Assembly (NCBI RefSeq): GCF_900104265.1
Contig: NZ_FNJJ01000006.1
Span: 124,001 to 188,000 of the forward strand
Source: Ectopseudomonas guguanensis
GTDB taxonomy: Bacteria > Pseudomonadota > Gammaproteobacteria > Pseudomonadales > Pseudomonadaceae
DNA: 64,000 bases
Reading direction: 5' to 3'
Under the pieces are notes generated by a model. It did no database searches and had not been told where the DNA came from. It was given only the letters and a program-made list of their open reading frames with translations. A program made the translations under genes and the position numbers. This document shows positions 35,815 to 45,464 of this stretch, piece by piece. The number at the start of each line of letters is the position of its first letter. Position 1 is the first letter of the stretch.

Positions 35815-36519
35815 TCAGAAGTCGTCTTCGACCTGCCCATCCTTGATCTTGAATTCGCGGCTCTGCAGGTAGGCATTGCGAATGAAGACGTACTTGTCGC
35901 CGCTGATCAGGCGCTCGGCCTGCAGCAGGTTGGCACGCGTATCGACGACCTGGACGCCGCGAGTGACGTTGCGGGTCGGCACATGGTCGATGTACGGATA
36001 GGGCGTCAGGAAGCTGTCCGGTACTCGCCCCGTGGCATCGCGCACGGTGCTCGGGCCGAGGAACGGAATGACCAGGTACGGGCCACTGTCCAGGCCCCAG
36101 ACCCCGAGGGTCTGACCGAAATCCTCGTCGTTCTTGCGCAGGCCCATGTGCTTGGCCACGTCGAAGAAGCCCAACAGGCCGAAGGTGGTATTGAAGATCA
36201 GACGGCCGGTGTCCACACCGGCGTTGTGCAGCTTGCCCTGCAGCAGGTTGTTGGCCAGGTTGCCGACATCGCCGACATTACCGAAGACATTGTGCACGCC
36301 ATCTTCGAGAAACTGCGGCGTAACGGCTCGGTAACCCTGCGCCACGGGTTTGAGCGCATAGGTGTCGAGGGTATCGTTGAAGCGGAACATGGCTCGGTTG
36401 AAACCTTCCCAAGGGTCCTCTTCCGAAGCGGCCTGGCTCATGGCAGGCAACAGGCTCAGGCCGACGAGGGCCATCAGGCCGCCCAGGCGCGCGAACCAGC
36501 GAGCACCGATCACATGCAT
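35815..36519 (-). CDS. mlaA: MlaA/VacJ-family outer-membrane lipid-asymmetry protein
   Basis: A 234-residue exported protein of the MlaA family, recognised by EDPWEGFNRAMFRFN, NVFGNVGDVGNLANNLLQGK, FNTTFGLLGFFDVA and GVWGLDSGPYLVIPFLGPST. MlaA removes misplaced phospholipids from the outer leaflet of the outer membrane. The signal peptide (LSLLPAMSQAA) has no lipobox cysteine, so this version is not lipidated, unlike the E. coli protein. The ATG at 36519 follows AAGGAGAG. The other mla genes are not in the window. Confidence 0.92.
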   Translation of the reverse strand: MHVIGARWFARLGGLMALVGLSLLPAMSQAASEEDPWEGFNRAMFRFNDTLDTYALKPVAQGYRAVTPQFLEDGVHNVFGNVGDVGNLANNLLQGKLHNAGVDTGRLIFNTTFGLLGFFDVAKHMGLRKNDEDFGQTLGVWGLDSGPYLVIPFLGPSTVRDATGRVPDSFLTPYPYIDHVPTRNVTRGVQVVDTRANLLQAERLISGDKYVFIRNAYLQSREFKIKDGQVEDDF

Positions 36520-36623
36520 TGAAATCTCTCCTTGAGGGAAATGGTGTGGCCACCGCCAGCGGCCGGAAGGCCGCGTAGTATAAAGCCTGGAGCCCTCATT
36601 GGGCAGCATAGCGAAGAAAAGCG

Positions 36624-37034
36624 ATGACCGATGAAACCTTGCTGCACACCGCACACATTCCCGTACGCTGGGGCGACATGGACAGCTATGGGCACGTCAA
36701 CAACATCATCTACATGCAGTATCTGGAGGAAGCCCGTGTCGCCTGGTTCGAACTGGCCGGCGTGGCCATGAGCAACGTGCCGTTCGGCCCGGTGATACTG
36801 CAGACCCAGCACACTTACCTGAAGCCCGTGGTGCACCCCGCCACCGTGGTGGTGGAGCTGAGGGCCGGTGCCATGGGCCGCAGCAGCCTGGTCATCGAGC
36901 ACCGCCTGAGCACCCTGGAGGACCCGCTGACGCTCTACGGCGAAGGCTACTGCAAGCTGGTATGGATCGACCATGGCAGCGGCCAGTCGGTGCCACTGCC
37001 CGAGACCGTACGCGCCCTGTTCGCCGTCACCTGA
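36624..37034 (+). CDS. acyl-CoA thioesterase, hot-dog fold
   Basis: A 136-residue member of the 4-hydroxybenzoyl-CoA/YbgC-like thioesterase group. The signature is WGDMDSYGHVNNIIYMQYLEEARVAWF around residues 16-42 (read in parts), with the active-site Asp in DMDSYGHVNN. Such enzymes hydrolyse acyl-CoA esters in the cytoplasm; the chain length is not predictable. It is divergent from mlaA and lies 62 bases before the HAD-like gene, so the two may be co-transcribed. Confidence 0.88.
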   Translation: MTDETLLHTAHIPVRWGDMDSYGHVNNIIYMQYLEEARVAWFELAGVAMSNVPFGPVILQTQHTYLKPVVHPATVVVELRAGAMGRSSLVIEHRLSTLEDPLTLYGEGYCKLVWIDHGSGQSVPLPETVRALFAVT

Positions 37035-37096
37035 CGGTCATATTCCGGTCATCCGCTGCCGCTAACTTGGCCTGGGCCATTGCCACGGATGATCCC

Positions 37097-37813
37097 ATGC
37101 CCTCCCCCTGCACCGCCCTGATCTTTCAACTGTCCGGCTGCCTGGTCGACTTCGGCGCACGCACACTGCCCGTCGCATTGCAGCGCTTGCACCCCGAGCG
37201 CGCCCCCCAGCCCATCGCGGGCACACCTCGACAGGCACTGGAAGCCCTGCTCGACAAACCGGCCACGGCAGCGCAGCTGCAGGCGCTGGAGCAGATGCTC
37301 GGCCAGGTCGCGAGCGAACATGCCGAGCTGACCCCTGGCGCATCAGCGCTGCTGCAAGTTCTGCATGGCAACGGCACGCCCTGCGCCTGGCTGGACGACC
37401 TGCCAGCCGATGCCAGCCTGCGTCTGGCTCAGGCGCTGCCGACCCCGGTGCAAGCGGTGACCACTCGCCAGGCCCGGCCATGGCCTGCCCCGGACAGCTG
37501 CTGGCAGGCGTTGAGCCAACTGGGCGTCGAGCGTCTTGACGGCTGTATCGTCGTCAGCGGCAACCCCCTGCTGCTGCAGGCCGGGCTCAATGCCGGCTGC
37601 TGGACCATCGGTCTGGCCGCCTGCGGCCCGCTGTGCGGCCAGGCCCCGGCCGACTGGCTGGCGCTCGGTGCAGGCGAGCAGGAGCGTTTGCGCGCCGAAG
37701 CCACGTTGCAGCTCTACCGTTTGGGCGTGCATTCAGTGGTCGATCACCTGGGCGAGATCGAGGCCAGCCTCGACGATATCGGCATGCGCCGGCACAAGGG
37801 CGAAAAGCCCTGA
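37097..37813 (+). CDS. HAD-like protein lacking catalytic aspartates (pseudo-phosphatase)
   Basis: A 238-residue HAD-superfamily protein of the phosphonatase/phosphatase type by overall layout and by position (the P. aeruginosa region has a HAD gene here). The catalytic loop reads LIFQLSGCLVDFG, so the nucleophile and acid/base aspartates are replaced by Q11 and S13. The later metal site reads VVSGNPLLLQAG with Asn in place of Asp. It therefore probably cannot dephosphorylate and may bind a ligand or partner instead. I start at ATG 37097, because upstream codons overlap the thioesterase tail in another frame. Confidence 0.75.
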   Translation: MPSPCTALIFQLSGCLVDFGARTLPVALQRLHPERAPQPIAGTPRQALEALLDKPATAAQLQALEQMLGQVASEHAELTPGASALLQVLHGNGTPCAWLDDLPADASLRLAQALPTPVQAVTTRQARPWPAPDSCWQALSQLGVERLDGCIVVSGNPLLLQAGLNAGCWTIGLAACGPLCGQAPADWLALGAGEQERLRAEATLQLYRLGVHSVVDHLGEIEASLDDIGMRRHKGEKP

Positions 37814-37930
37814 AACGGCTTGACCCCGGTCAGGCAAAGCCGACGCGCTTGGATTACCCTTGAAGCAGGCAGAAACCTTCGGCTACCGATCACGGTCAAT
37901 GCCTATGCCAATTCGACAAGGGAGAACCCT

Positions 37931-38197
37931 ATGCCAGCCAATGACCTGCAGCAGCAACTGGAAGCCCTTCATGAGCAACTGGCTCAGGGCACGCCGCTCA
38001 GCGAGGAAGAACGGGCATCGCTTTACCTGCTGATTCAGGAAATCGAAGTGCAACTGGCGCGCCAGGCCGCGGCCGCTCCCGACGCCACACTGGTCGATGG
38101 CGTCAACCTGGCGGTGGAACGTTTCGAAGCCAGCCACCCCACGCTCGCCGGCACCCTGCGCAACATCATGCAGAGCCTGGCCAATATGGGTATCTGA
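37931..38197 (+). CDS. DUF4404-family small protein
   Basis: An 88-residue soluble protein, largely two amphipathic helices (QQQLEALHEQLAQG, ERASLYLLIQEIEVQLARQ) and a C-terminal HPTLAGTLRNIMQSLANMGI region, the DUF4404 pattern. Start ATG 37931 follows GGGAGAA. The function is unknown; it is conserved beside queF and the HAD gene in pseudomonads. Confidence 0.85.
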   Translation: MPANDLQQQLEALHEQLAQGTPLSEEERASLYLLIQEIEVQLARQAAAAPDATLVDGVNLAVERFEASHPTLAGTLRNIMQSLANMGI

Positions 38198-38242
38198 GCC
38201 TCAGGCTAAAGGCGAGCCAGCTGGGGTGTCCGTGGGCCTGAC

Positions 38243-39073
38243 CTACTGGCGGGCCAGGCGGGTGTTGTCCGCGGTGGTCGCCTCGGTGCTGCGGTACGGG
38301 TTGATATCCAGCCCGCCGCGGCGCACGTAGCGCGCATAGACGGTCAAGGTCTGCGGCTGCAGCAGGCGCTGCAGATCGAGGAAGATGCGCTCCACGCACT
38401 GCTCGTGGAAGTCGGCATGCTGGCGGAAGCTCACCAGATAAGCCAGCAGGCTGGCGTGATCCAGCGCCGCGCCGCGGTACTCGACCACCAGACTGCCCCA
38501 GTCCGGCTGGCCGGTGACCGGACAGTTGGATTTCAGCAGATGGCTGTGCAGGCTCTCCTCCACCACGCGGCTCGCGTCGCAACGCAAGAGCTCCGGCTGC
38601 GGATGGGCGTACTGGCTGACGCTGACGTCCAGCTCATCGATGCACTGCCCCGGCAGCGTCGCCACGCCCTCGGCAGCTACCTCGGCCAGCGCACGCAGGC
38701 GCACCGCCACCGGCTTGCCGGCCACGGCCGACAGATCGCGCGCCAGGGTGGCCTGCACCTCATCCCAACTGGCGAACGCGGTCTGGTTCAGCGAGTTGAG
38801 ATAGAGCTTGAAGGATTTGGACTCGATGATGTTCGGCGAATCGGCAGGAATGGCGAACTCGCCGATGGCCACCACCGGCTTGCCGGACGGCAGCAGCCAG
38901 GACAGCTCGTAGCAGTTCCAGTAGTCCACGCCCCGATACGGCAGGTTGGCGCCGTCGAGGCTCAGCTCCGCCCACTTGGTGGTGCGCGAGATGGGGAACA
39001 GCAGCTCTGGGCTGTATTCGGCGATGTACTGGCTGGACTTACCCAGCGGGGAATGTTCGGCGGGGTGTTGCAT
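38243..39073 (-). CDS. queF: NADPH-dependent 7-cyano-7-deazaguanine reductase QueF
   Basis: A 276-residue long-form (YqcD-type) QueF, which reduces preQ0 to preQ1 for queuosine in tRNA. The substrate motif [11 protein letters not shown] is at 84-94. The catalytic pair is C184 in [12 protein letters not shown] and D191. The two tandem tunnelling-fold domains of the long form fit the length. It converges with the DUF4404 gene and begins next to a palindrome-rich gap. Confidence 0.96.
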   Translation of the reverse strand: MQHPAEHSPLGKSSQYIAEYSPELLFPISRTTKWAELSLDGANLPYRGVDYWNCYELSWLLPSGKPVVAIGEFAIPADSPNIIESKSFKLYLNSLNQTAFASWDEVQATLARDLSAVAGKPVAVRLRALAEVAAEGVATLPGQCIDELDVSVSQYAHPQPELLRCDASRVVEESLHSHLLKSNCPVTGQPDWGSLVVEYRGAALDHASLLAYLVSFRQHADFHEQCVERIFLDLQRLLQPQTLTVYARYVRRGGLDINPYRSTEATTADNTRLARQ

Positions 39074-39156
39074 GGGGCGGGATCCGGGTTGGCGAAAAAC
39101 CGGGCGAGTTTACCGGGTTGACCGCCCAGCCGCACCCGCAGCGAGCTCCAGGTTTG

Positions 39157-39228
39157 CTCGGTGCGCACGGCGCACCCTACGTCAGGCCAAGGGCGCCCTA
39201 GTAAACGTAGGGTGCGCCGTGCGCACCA
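39157..39228. repeat. opposed pair of REP-like units
   Basis: GGTGCGCACGGCGCACCCTA at 39160-39179 and TAGGGTGCGCCGTGCGCACC at 39209-39228 lie between queF and the RND gene. Confidence 0.8.
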
Positions 39229-39245
39229 GAATGCTCCTGACAGGC

Positions 39246-42200
39246 TCATGCCGCGGCGGGCTCCTCCTCGATCATCCGCAGCGGTGCCCAGCGGCGCAGC
39301 AGCAGGTACAGCGTGGGGATCACGTAAAGGGTGAAGAAAGTGCCCACCAGCAGCCCGCCAACGATCACCAGGCCGATCTGCTGGCGACTCTCGGCGCCGG
39401 CACCGGTGGCGATGGCCAGCGGCAGCGAGCCCAGGACCATGGCGCCGGTGGTCATCAGGATCGGTCGCAGACGCTGCACCGAGGCCTCGATCACCGCCTC
39501 ACGCAACGCCCTGCCCTCACGCAGCAACTGGTTGGCGAACTCGACGATGAGGATGCCGTGCTTGGTGATCAGGCCGATCAGGGTCACCAGGCCGATCTGC
39601 GAGTAGATGTTCCAGGTGCCGCCGAACAGCTTCAGCGCCAGCAAGGCGCCGGCCATCGACAAGGGCACACTGAACAGGATGATCAGCGGGTCACTGAAAC
39701 TTTCGAACTGCGCGGCCAGCACCAGGAAGATGAACGCCAGGGCCAGGGCGAAGATCAGCAGGATGCCCGAGCTGGATTCCTTGAAGTCGCGCGAGGTGCC
39801 GGTGTAGTCGTACTGCGTCTCCGGCGGGAATACCGCACGCGCGCCGGCCTCCAGGTAGTCCAGCGCCTCGCCCAGGGTATAGCCGGCGCCGACGTTGGCG
39901 CTGATGGTCACCGCGCGCAGCTGGTTGAAGTGGTTGAGTTCGCGCGGTGCCACGGTTTCGCGCACCTCGATCAGGTTGGACAGCTGCACCATGCCGCCGT
40001 CGCGATCACGCACGTAGACGCGATCCAGGTCCTGCGGATTGCTGCGGTCGATATCCTGCAGCTGCACCAGCACGTCGTACTGCTCGCCATTCTGCTTGAA
40101 GCGGGTCACCTGGCGGCTGCCGAACAGGCTCTCCAGGCTGCGGCCGATCACCGATACGTCGGTACCGACCGCCACCGCCTGCTCGCGGTTGACGGTGATC
40201 TTGAGCTGCGGCGAGTTGAGCTTGAGGTCGCTGTCCAGCCCCTCCAGGCCCGGATAGTCGCGCATGCGCTCCATCAGCTGGTCGACATAGCCCTGCAGCT
40301 CGGCGTACTCCATCGACGAGCGGATGACGAAATTGATCGGCTGGTTGCGCGCGCTCTGCCCCAGCGGCGGGCGGTTGACCGGGGTGACGCGCATGCCGGC
40401 AATGTCCTGCAGTTTCGGCAGCAGCTCGTTGCGGATCTCGAACTGGCTGCGCGCACGGTCGCCCCAGTCCTCCAGCTTCATGAAGGAAATGCCCTGGGCC
40501 ACGGTCGGGAAGCCCGCGATGACCAGGTAGCGATTGGTTTCGGGAATGCTGGCGTAGGCCGCCTCCACCTCGCGGGCGTAGCGCGCGGTGTAGTCGATGG
40601 TGGCGCCGTCCGGGCCATTGAACACGCCAACGATGGTTCCGGTGTCCTCGGTGGGCGCCAGCTCCGAACGCAGGCCGCTGAACAGCCACGCACACAGCAC
40701 GAAGGCCGCCAGCAGCACACCGATCACCAGCGGCCAGGCACGCAGGGCACGATCCAGGCTGTGCTTGTAGCTATAGGTGAGGCCGTTGAGAAAGCCCTCG
40801 ATCAGGTTGTATACACGGCCGTGGCGCTGCTCGTGCTGGTGCGGCTTGAGCATCACCGCGCACATCATCGGTGTCAGCGTCAGGGCGACGAAACCGGACA
40901 CCAGCACCGAGCCGGCCAGCGTCCAGGCGAACTCGGTGAACAGCTTGCCGGTGGTGCCCTGCATGAAGCCGATCGGGGCGAACACGGCGGCCAGGGTCAG
41001 CGTCATGGCGATCACCGCGAAGGCGATCTCGCGGCTGCCCTTGAAGGCGGCCTGCACCGGCTTCATCCCCGCCTCGATATGGCGATGGATGTTCTCCAGC
41101 ATGACGATGGCGTCGTCCACCACCAGACCGATGGCCAGGACCATGGCCAGCAGCGTCAGGGTATTGATGGTGAAGCCCATCAGCGACATCAGGGCGAAGG
41201 CGCCGATCAGCGACACCGGGATGGTCACCAGCGGGATCAGCGTCGCACGCAGCGAGCGCAGGAAGATGAAGATGATCAGAATGACCAGCGCCACGGCTTC
41301 CCAGATAGTGGTGAAGACGTTGTCGATGGATTCGCGGATGAACTGCGAGTTGTCGTTGGCCACGGTCATGTTCATGCCGTCGGGCAACAGCGCCCTGACA
41401 TCGTCCCAGGCCGCCTCGAGGCCATCGGAGATATCCAGCGGGTTGGCCGTGGCCTGCTTGACCAGCCCCAGGGTCACCGCCGGCAGGCCATTGAAGCGCA
41501 CCACGGTACGTTCGTCACGCGGCCCCACTTCGGCGCGACCGACATCGGACAGACGCAGCAGGTAACCCTGCGAATCATCGAGGATCAGCTCGTTGAACTG
41601 CTCCGGGGTGCGCAGATCGGTTTCCGACAGCACGCTGAATTCGCGCTCGCGCGACTCGATGCGCCCGGCCGGAATCTCCACGTTCTGCCGGCGCAGGGCA
41701 TCCTCCACGTCCTGCACGGTGAGGTTGTGCGCGGCGAGCTTCTCCGGGTCGAGCCAGATACGCATGGAAAACGTCCGCGCACCGCGCACCTGCACCTCGG
41801 ACACACCGGGAATGGTCTGCAGGCGGTCCTTGATCACCCGCTCCAGCACATCGGTGATTTCCATGGCACTGTGCTGCTGGCTATGGAAGGCGATCCAGAC
41901 CACCGGCTGGGCATCGGCCTCGACCTTCTGCACGATGGGCTCGTCCACCTCGTCCGGCAGCAGGTTGCGCACCCGCCCCAGGCGGTCGCGCACGTCGTTG
42001 GCCGCCTCGTCGGCGCTGCGCCCGAGACGGAACTGCGCGGTGATCTGGGTGTTTTCCGCACGACTGATGGAGGTGACGAAATCCAGCCCCTCGATGCCGG
42101 AGAGCACGTCCTCCACCGGCTGCGCCACCTGCGACTCCATGATTTCCGGGCTGGCGCCGGGATAGGTGACCTGCACGGTGACGATGGGCACGTCGATATT

Positions 42201-42314
42201 GGGGTATTCGCGCACGTTGAGGCGGTCGTAGGCCATCAGCCCCAAGAGCACCACGATCAGCGACAGAACGGCGGCGAATACCGGCCGGCGAATGCAGACA
42301 TCGGAAAGTGTCAC
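39246..42314 (-). CDS. RND efflux pump inner-membrane transporter (HAE1 family)
   Basis: A 1022-residue proton-driven exporter. It opens SDVCIRRPVFAAVLSLIVVLLGLMAY and has the RND signature VVDDAIVMLENIHRH in TM4, with the proton-relay aspartates. Twelve membrane segments and two large periplasmic loops fit the length. The start is a GTG at 42314 that overlaps the stop of the adaptor gene. It would form a tripartite pump with the adaptor and an outer-membrane channel encoded elsewhere, since no oprM-like gene is near. Substrates cannot be predicted. Confidence 0.93.
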   Translation of the reverse strand: MTLSDVCIRRPVFAAVLSLIVVLLGLMAYDRLNVREYPNIDVPIVTVQVTYPGASPEIMESQVAQPVEDVLSGIEGLDFVTSISRAENTQITAQFRLGRSADEAANDVRDRLGRVRNLLPDEVDEPIVQKVEADAQPVVWIAFHSQQHSAMEITDVLERVIKDRLQTIPGVSEVQVRGARTFSMRIWLDPEKLAAHNLTVQDVEDALRRQNVEIPAGRIESREREFSVLSETDLRTPEQFNELILDDSQGYLLRLSDVGRAEVGPRDERTVVRFNGLPAVTLGLVKQATANPLDISDGLEAAWDDVRALLPDGMNMTVANDNSQFIRESIDNVFTTIWEAVALVILIIFIFLRSLRATLIPLVTIPVSLIGAFALMSLMGFTINTLTLLAMVLAIGLVVDDAIVMLENIHRHIEAGMKPVQAAFKGSREIAFAVIAMTLTLAAVFAPIGFMQGTTGKLFTEFAWTLAGSVLVSGFVALTLTPMMCAVMLKPHQHEQRHGRVYNLIEGFLNGLTYSYKHSLDRALRAWPLVIGVLLAAFVLCAWLFSGLRSELAPTEDTGTIVGVFNGPDGATIDYTARYAREVEAAYASIPETNRYLVIAGFPTVAQGISFMKLEDWGDRARSQFEIRNELLPKLQDIAGMRVTPVNRPPLGQSARNQPINFVIRSSMEYAELQGYVDQLMERMRDYPGLEGLDSDLKLNSPQLKITVNREQAVAVGTDVSVIGRSLESLFGSRQVTRFKQNGEQYDVLVQLQDIDRSNPQDLDRVYVRDRDGGMVQLSNLIEVRETVAPRELNHFNQLRAVTISANVGAGYTLGEALDYLEAGARAVFPPETQYDYTGTSRDFKESSSGILLIFALALAFIFLVLAAQFESFSDPLIILFSVPLSMAGALLALKLFGGTWNIYSQIGLVTLIGLITKHGILIVEFANQLLREGRALREAVIEASVQRLRPILMTTGAMVLGSLPLAIATGAGAESRQQIGLVIVGGLLVGTFFTLYVIPTLYLLLRRWAPLRMIEEEPAAA

Positions 42315-43333
42315 AGCTGGCGCTCCCCGCTCTTGGTGCGTACCGCCAGCCCTTCGCGTACTCGCTGCCAGCCGGCGCTGATAAGCGTTTCGTCGCCCTG
42401 CAGGCCTTCGCGCACCTCGACCAGGCCATCGAAGCGCTTGCCCAGCGTCACCTCGCGGCGCTCGACCTTGCCGTCGACCACCAGATTGACCAGCAGCTTG
42501 TCGCCCTGCGGCATCACCGCTTCCTCGGGAATCACCAGGGCATTGGACCGTTCTTCGAGAATCACCGAGACCCGGACGAACTGGCCCGGGCGCAGGCGAC
42601 GATCGTCGTTGCCGATATGCGCGCGAATGGCCTGGCTACGCCCGGCTTCGTCCAGGCGCGGGTTGATGGCGTAGATCTCGCCACGAAAGCGCTCGTTCGG
42701 GTAGGTGTCGAGGGTGATTTCCACGGTCTGGCCAAGACGCACCTGGGACACGGCCTTCTGCGGAATGCGGAAGTCGACCTTGAGCGGGTCGAGCACCTCC
42801 AGGTTGACGATGTTCTGCCCGGCGCTCAGGTAGTCGCCGACGCTGGCCTGGCGCAGGCCGAGCGTGCCGTCGTAGGGGGCCTTGATCTGGGTCTTGTCCA
42901 GTCGCGCCTGGGCCAGGGCCTGGCTGGCACGGGCGGCCTGCAGCTGGCTCTGCGCCTCGTCCAGCGCCTGGGCATTGCTGGCGCCACGCTGGAACAGCAT
43001 CTGCGCGCGCTGGTGGTTCTTCTCGGCGAGATCGAGATTGGCCCGGGCCTGGGCGAATTCGGCGCGGGCAATGGCGTCGTCGAGGCTGATCAGCAGGTCG
43101 CCGGCGGTCACCGCCTGGCCTTCACGAAAATGCAGGGTTGCCAGGCGCCCCTCCACCTCCGGACGAATCATCACCGATTCATCGGAGCGCAGCGATCCGA
43201 AGGTGATCAGCTCGTCGCGCACCTCCATCTGCCGTACCGCCACCACCTCGACCATTGGCCCCTCGGCTGCGCTCGCAGGCAGAGCGAATGCACCCAGCAA
43301 CAACCATGGAAGAGCACGTAACAGCACGGTCAT
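42311..43333 (-). CDS. RND efflux periplasmic adaptor (membrane fusion protein)
   Basis: A 340-residue MFP with a cleavable signal peptide (AFALPASAA), no lipobox, a biotinyl-lipoyl-like half (IRPEVEGRLATLHFREGQAVTAGDLL), a coiled-coil hairpin (about 85-150) and the second lipoyl half (YDGTLGLRQASVGDYLSAGQNI). It bridges the RND transporter and an outer-membrane channel. The stop overlaps the transporter start. The gene begins next to a palindrome cluster; no regulator gene is adjacent. Confidence 0.92.
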   Translation of the reverse strand: MTVLLRALPWLLLGAFALPASAAEGPMVEVVAVRQMEVRDELITFGSLRSDESVMIRPEVEGRLATLHFREGQAVTAGDLLISLDDAIARAEFAQARANLDLAEKNHQRAQMLFQRGASNAQALDEAQSQLQAARASQALAQARLDKTQIKAPYDGTLGLRQASVGDYLSAGQNIVNLEVLDPLKVDFRIPQKAVSQVRLGQTVEITLDTYPNERFRGEIYAINPRLDEAGRSQAIRAHIGNDDRRLRPGQFVRVSVILEERSNALVIPEEAVMPQGDKLLVNLVVDGKVERREVTLGKRFDGLVEVREGLQGDETLISAGWQRVREGLAVRTKSGERQL

Positions 43334-43435
43334 GATCAGCCCCTTTTTCTCGGTAGAGGCGGAGTCTAACCGGCCGCTGCGTTACTGACAGGAGCGCAAG
43401 TTATTTCGCTATGTTTTTTCTGGCGCCGCCACAGT

Positions 43436-43575
43436 CTGTAGGAGCGGCTTCAGCCGCGAGCATTCAACGGTAGCCCGGATGAAATCCGGGGAGCCGGCAG
43501 CCATACCCCGGATTTCATCCGGGGCTACCGGCGCGGCCTGCGCCGCGAAAATCGCGGATAAATCCGCTCCTACAT
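43436..43575. repeat. nested REP-like palindromes between efflux and ABC operons
   Basis: An outer pair (TGTAGGAGCGG...CCGCTCCTACA) encloses an inverted pair of TAGCCCGGATGAAATCCGGG, giving a mosaic element of about 140 bases. The 253-base gap holds nothing else. Confidence 0.75.
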
Positions 43576-43586
43576 GAGTGGCAACG

Positions 43587-44381
43587 TCACTGACGCATGC
43601 CGCGGCCGCTGACCAGCAGGCGAATGCACAGCGCATAGAGCACGGCGGTGGCCAGCAGCATGAAGCCGATGGCCACGCCGATACGGATGTCCGACACGCC
43701 GAGAATGCCGTAGCGGAAGGCGTTGACCATATGCAGGATCGGATTGCCCAGCGACACCGCCTGCCAGAACGGCGGCAACAGAGTGATGGAATAGAACACC
43801 CCGCCCAGGTAGGTCAGCGGCGTCAGCACGAAGGTAGGCACGATCGAAATGTCGTCGAAGTTGCGTGCGAACACCGCGTTGACGAAGCCGCCAAGAGAAA
43901 AGATGGTCGCCGTCAGCAGCACCACCAGCACGGTCACACCCAGGTGATGCACCTGCAGGTGGGTGAAGAACAGCGACAGGATGGTGACGATCACACCCAC
44001 CGCCAGCCCGCGCAGCACGCCACCGATGACGAAGCCGATGAGGATGGTGTGCGGCGATACCGGCGAGACCAGCAGTTCCTCGACGTTGCGCTGGAACTTG
44101 CTGCCGAAGAAGCTCGACACCACGTTGCCGTAGCTGTTGGTGATCACCGACATCATGATCAGCCCCGGCACGATGTACTCCATGTAGCTGAAGCCGCCCA
44201 TGTCGCCGATCTGCCGGCCGATCAGGTTACCGAAGATGACGAAGTACAGAACCATGGTGATCGCCGGCGGCAACAGGGTCTGCGGCCAGATACGCAGGAA
44301 ACGGCGCACCTCGCGATGAACGATGGTACGCAGGGCCACCAGGTTGGCGGCAAATTCGCTGTTCAGATACTGGGTATTCAT
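43587..44381 (-). CDS. ABC-2 type transporter permease
   Basis: A 264-residue inner-membrane protein with about six membrane segments and the ABC-2 pattern (SKFQRNVEELLVSPVSP; PLTYLGGVFYSITLLPPFWQ; NPILHMVNAFRYG), resembling E. coli YadH. It overlaps the ATPase gene by four bases (ATGA). The exporter's substrate is unknown; YadG/YadH-like pairs are conserved but poorly studied. Confidence 0.9.
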   Translation of the reverse strand: MNTQYLNSEFAANLVALRTIVHREVRRFLRIWPQTLLPPAITMVLYFVIFGNLIGRQIGDMGGFSYMEYIVPGLIMMSVITNSYGNVVSSFFGSKFQRNVEELLVSPVSPHTILIGFVIGGVLRGLAVGVIVTILSLFFTHLQVHHLGVTVLVVLLTATIFSLGGFVNAVFARNFDDISIVPTFVLTPLTYLGGVFYSITLLPPFWQAVSLGNPILHMVNAFRYGILGVSDIRIGVAIGFMLLATAVLYALCIRLLVSGRGMRQ

Positions 44382-45310
44382 TGCGCCACCTTGGCCAGGT
44401 TCTTTTCCACCAGGGAGACGAACAGCTCCTCCAGGCGATTGCTCTTGTTGCGCAGGCTCAGCACCTGCACCTGCTGCTGCGCCAGTTGCTGGAACAGCGC
44501 ATTGAGGCCCTGGCTCTTCTCCACCTGCACCTCCAGGGTGTGGTGATCGACCAGGCGCGCCGGATAGCCCGTCAGCCTCGGCGCCTCGCTGTAGGAGTCC
44601 TTCAGATCGAGCAGGAAGGTCTCGACGTGCAGCTTCTTGAGCAGGTTCTTCATGCTGCTCAGCTCGACGATGCGGCCGTGGTCGATGATGCCGATGTTGC
44701 GGCACAGCTGCTCGGCCTCTTCCAGGTAATGGGTGGTGAGGATGATGGTGATACCCTGCTGGTTCAGCTCGGTGAGAAAGCTCCACATCGAGCGGCGCAG
44801 CTCGATGTCCACCCCGGCAGTGGGCTCGTCGAGAATCAGCAGGCGCGGCTGATGCACCAGGGCGCGGGCGATCATCAGGCGGCGTTTCATGCCGCCGGAC
44901 AGCTCGCGCGAAGCGACGTCGCGCTTTTCCCACAGGCCGAGCTGGGTCAGGTACTGCTCGGCCCTCTCCTTGGCGATCGAGCGCGGAATGCCGTAGTAGC
45001 CGGCCTGGGTGACGACGATGTCGAACACCTTCTCGAACTGGTTGAAGTTGAATTCCTGCGGCACCACGCCCAGGCAGCGCTTGAGCGCGTAGGGTTCGCG
45101 ATCGAGGTCGTGGCCGAACACGCTGACCGTGCCGCTGCTCTTGTTCACCAGCGTGGAAAGGATGCCGATGGTGGTGGATTTACCGGCGCCATTGGGGCCG
45201 AGCAAGGCGAAGAAATCACCTTCGGCGACGTCCAGATCGATACCGTGCAGGGCCTGGAAGCCGTTTCCGTAGGTCTTGGTCAACTGGCGGATGGTCAGGG
45301 CGGAGCTCAT
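44378..45310 (-). CDS. ABC transporter ATP-binding protein (YadG-like)
   Basis: A 310-residue ATPase with Walker A GPNGAGKSTT, signature LSGGMKRR, Walker B LLILDEPTAG and a His switch in TTHYLEEAE. A C-terminal extension of about 90 residues contains a coiled stretch. It works with the ABC-2 permease that follows and overlaps it. The start is ATG 45310; the 154 bases upstream show no repeat or clear regulatory site. Confidence 0.92.
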   Translation of the reverse strand: MSSALTIRQLTKTYGNGFQALHGIDLDVAEGDFFALLGPNGAGKSTTIGILSTLVNKSSGTVSVFGHDLDREPYALKRCLGVVPQEFNFNQFEKVFDIVVTQAGYYGIPRSIAKERAEQYLTQLGLWEKRDVASRELSGGMKRRLMIARALVHQPRLLILDEPTAGVDIELRRSMWSFLTELNQQGITIILTTHYLEEAEQLCRNIGIIDHGRIVELSSMKNLLKKLHVETFLLDLKDSYSEAPRLTGYPARLVDHHTLEVQVEKSQGLNALFQQLAQQQVQVLSLRNKSNRLEELFVSLVEKNLAKVAQ

Positions 45311-45464
45311 GAAGATGGGGTTTCCCGCGCGAGAGTGGAGTCAGGGTAGATGAGGGCGAAGGCGCTCGATTGCAACCGCGTGTTTCGCCCATTCCGTGCT
45401 GGCATGCACCCTACCGACCCTGACGCGCGGAGAAAAGGCCGTCCTGACGATCTTGACTATCGAC

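Noticed and set aside
38946-42674. Very long open frame (1242 codons) on the plus strand
   Set aside because: It runs antisense to queF and the RND genes, its composition is His/Gln/Arg-rich as expected from an antisense frame in GC-rich DNA, and it has no domain.
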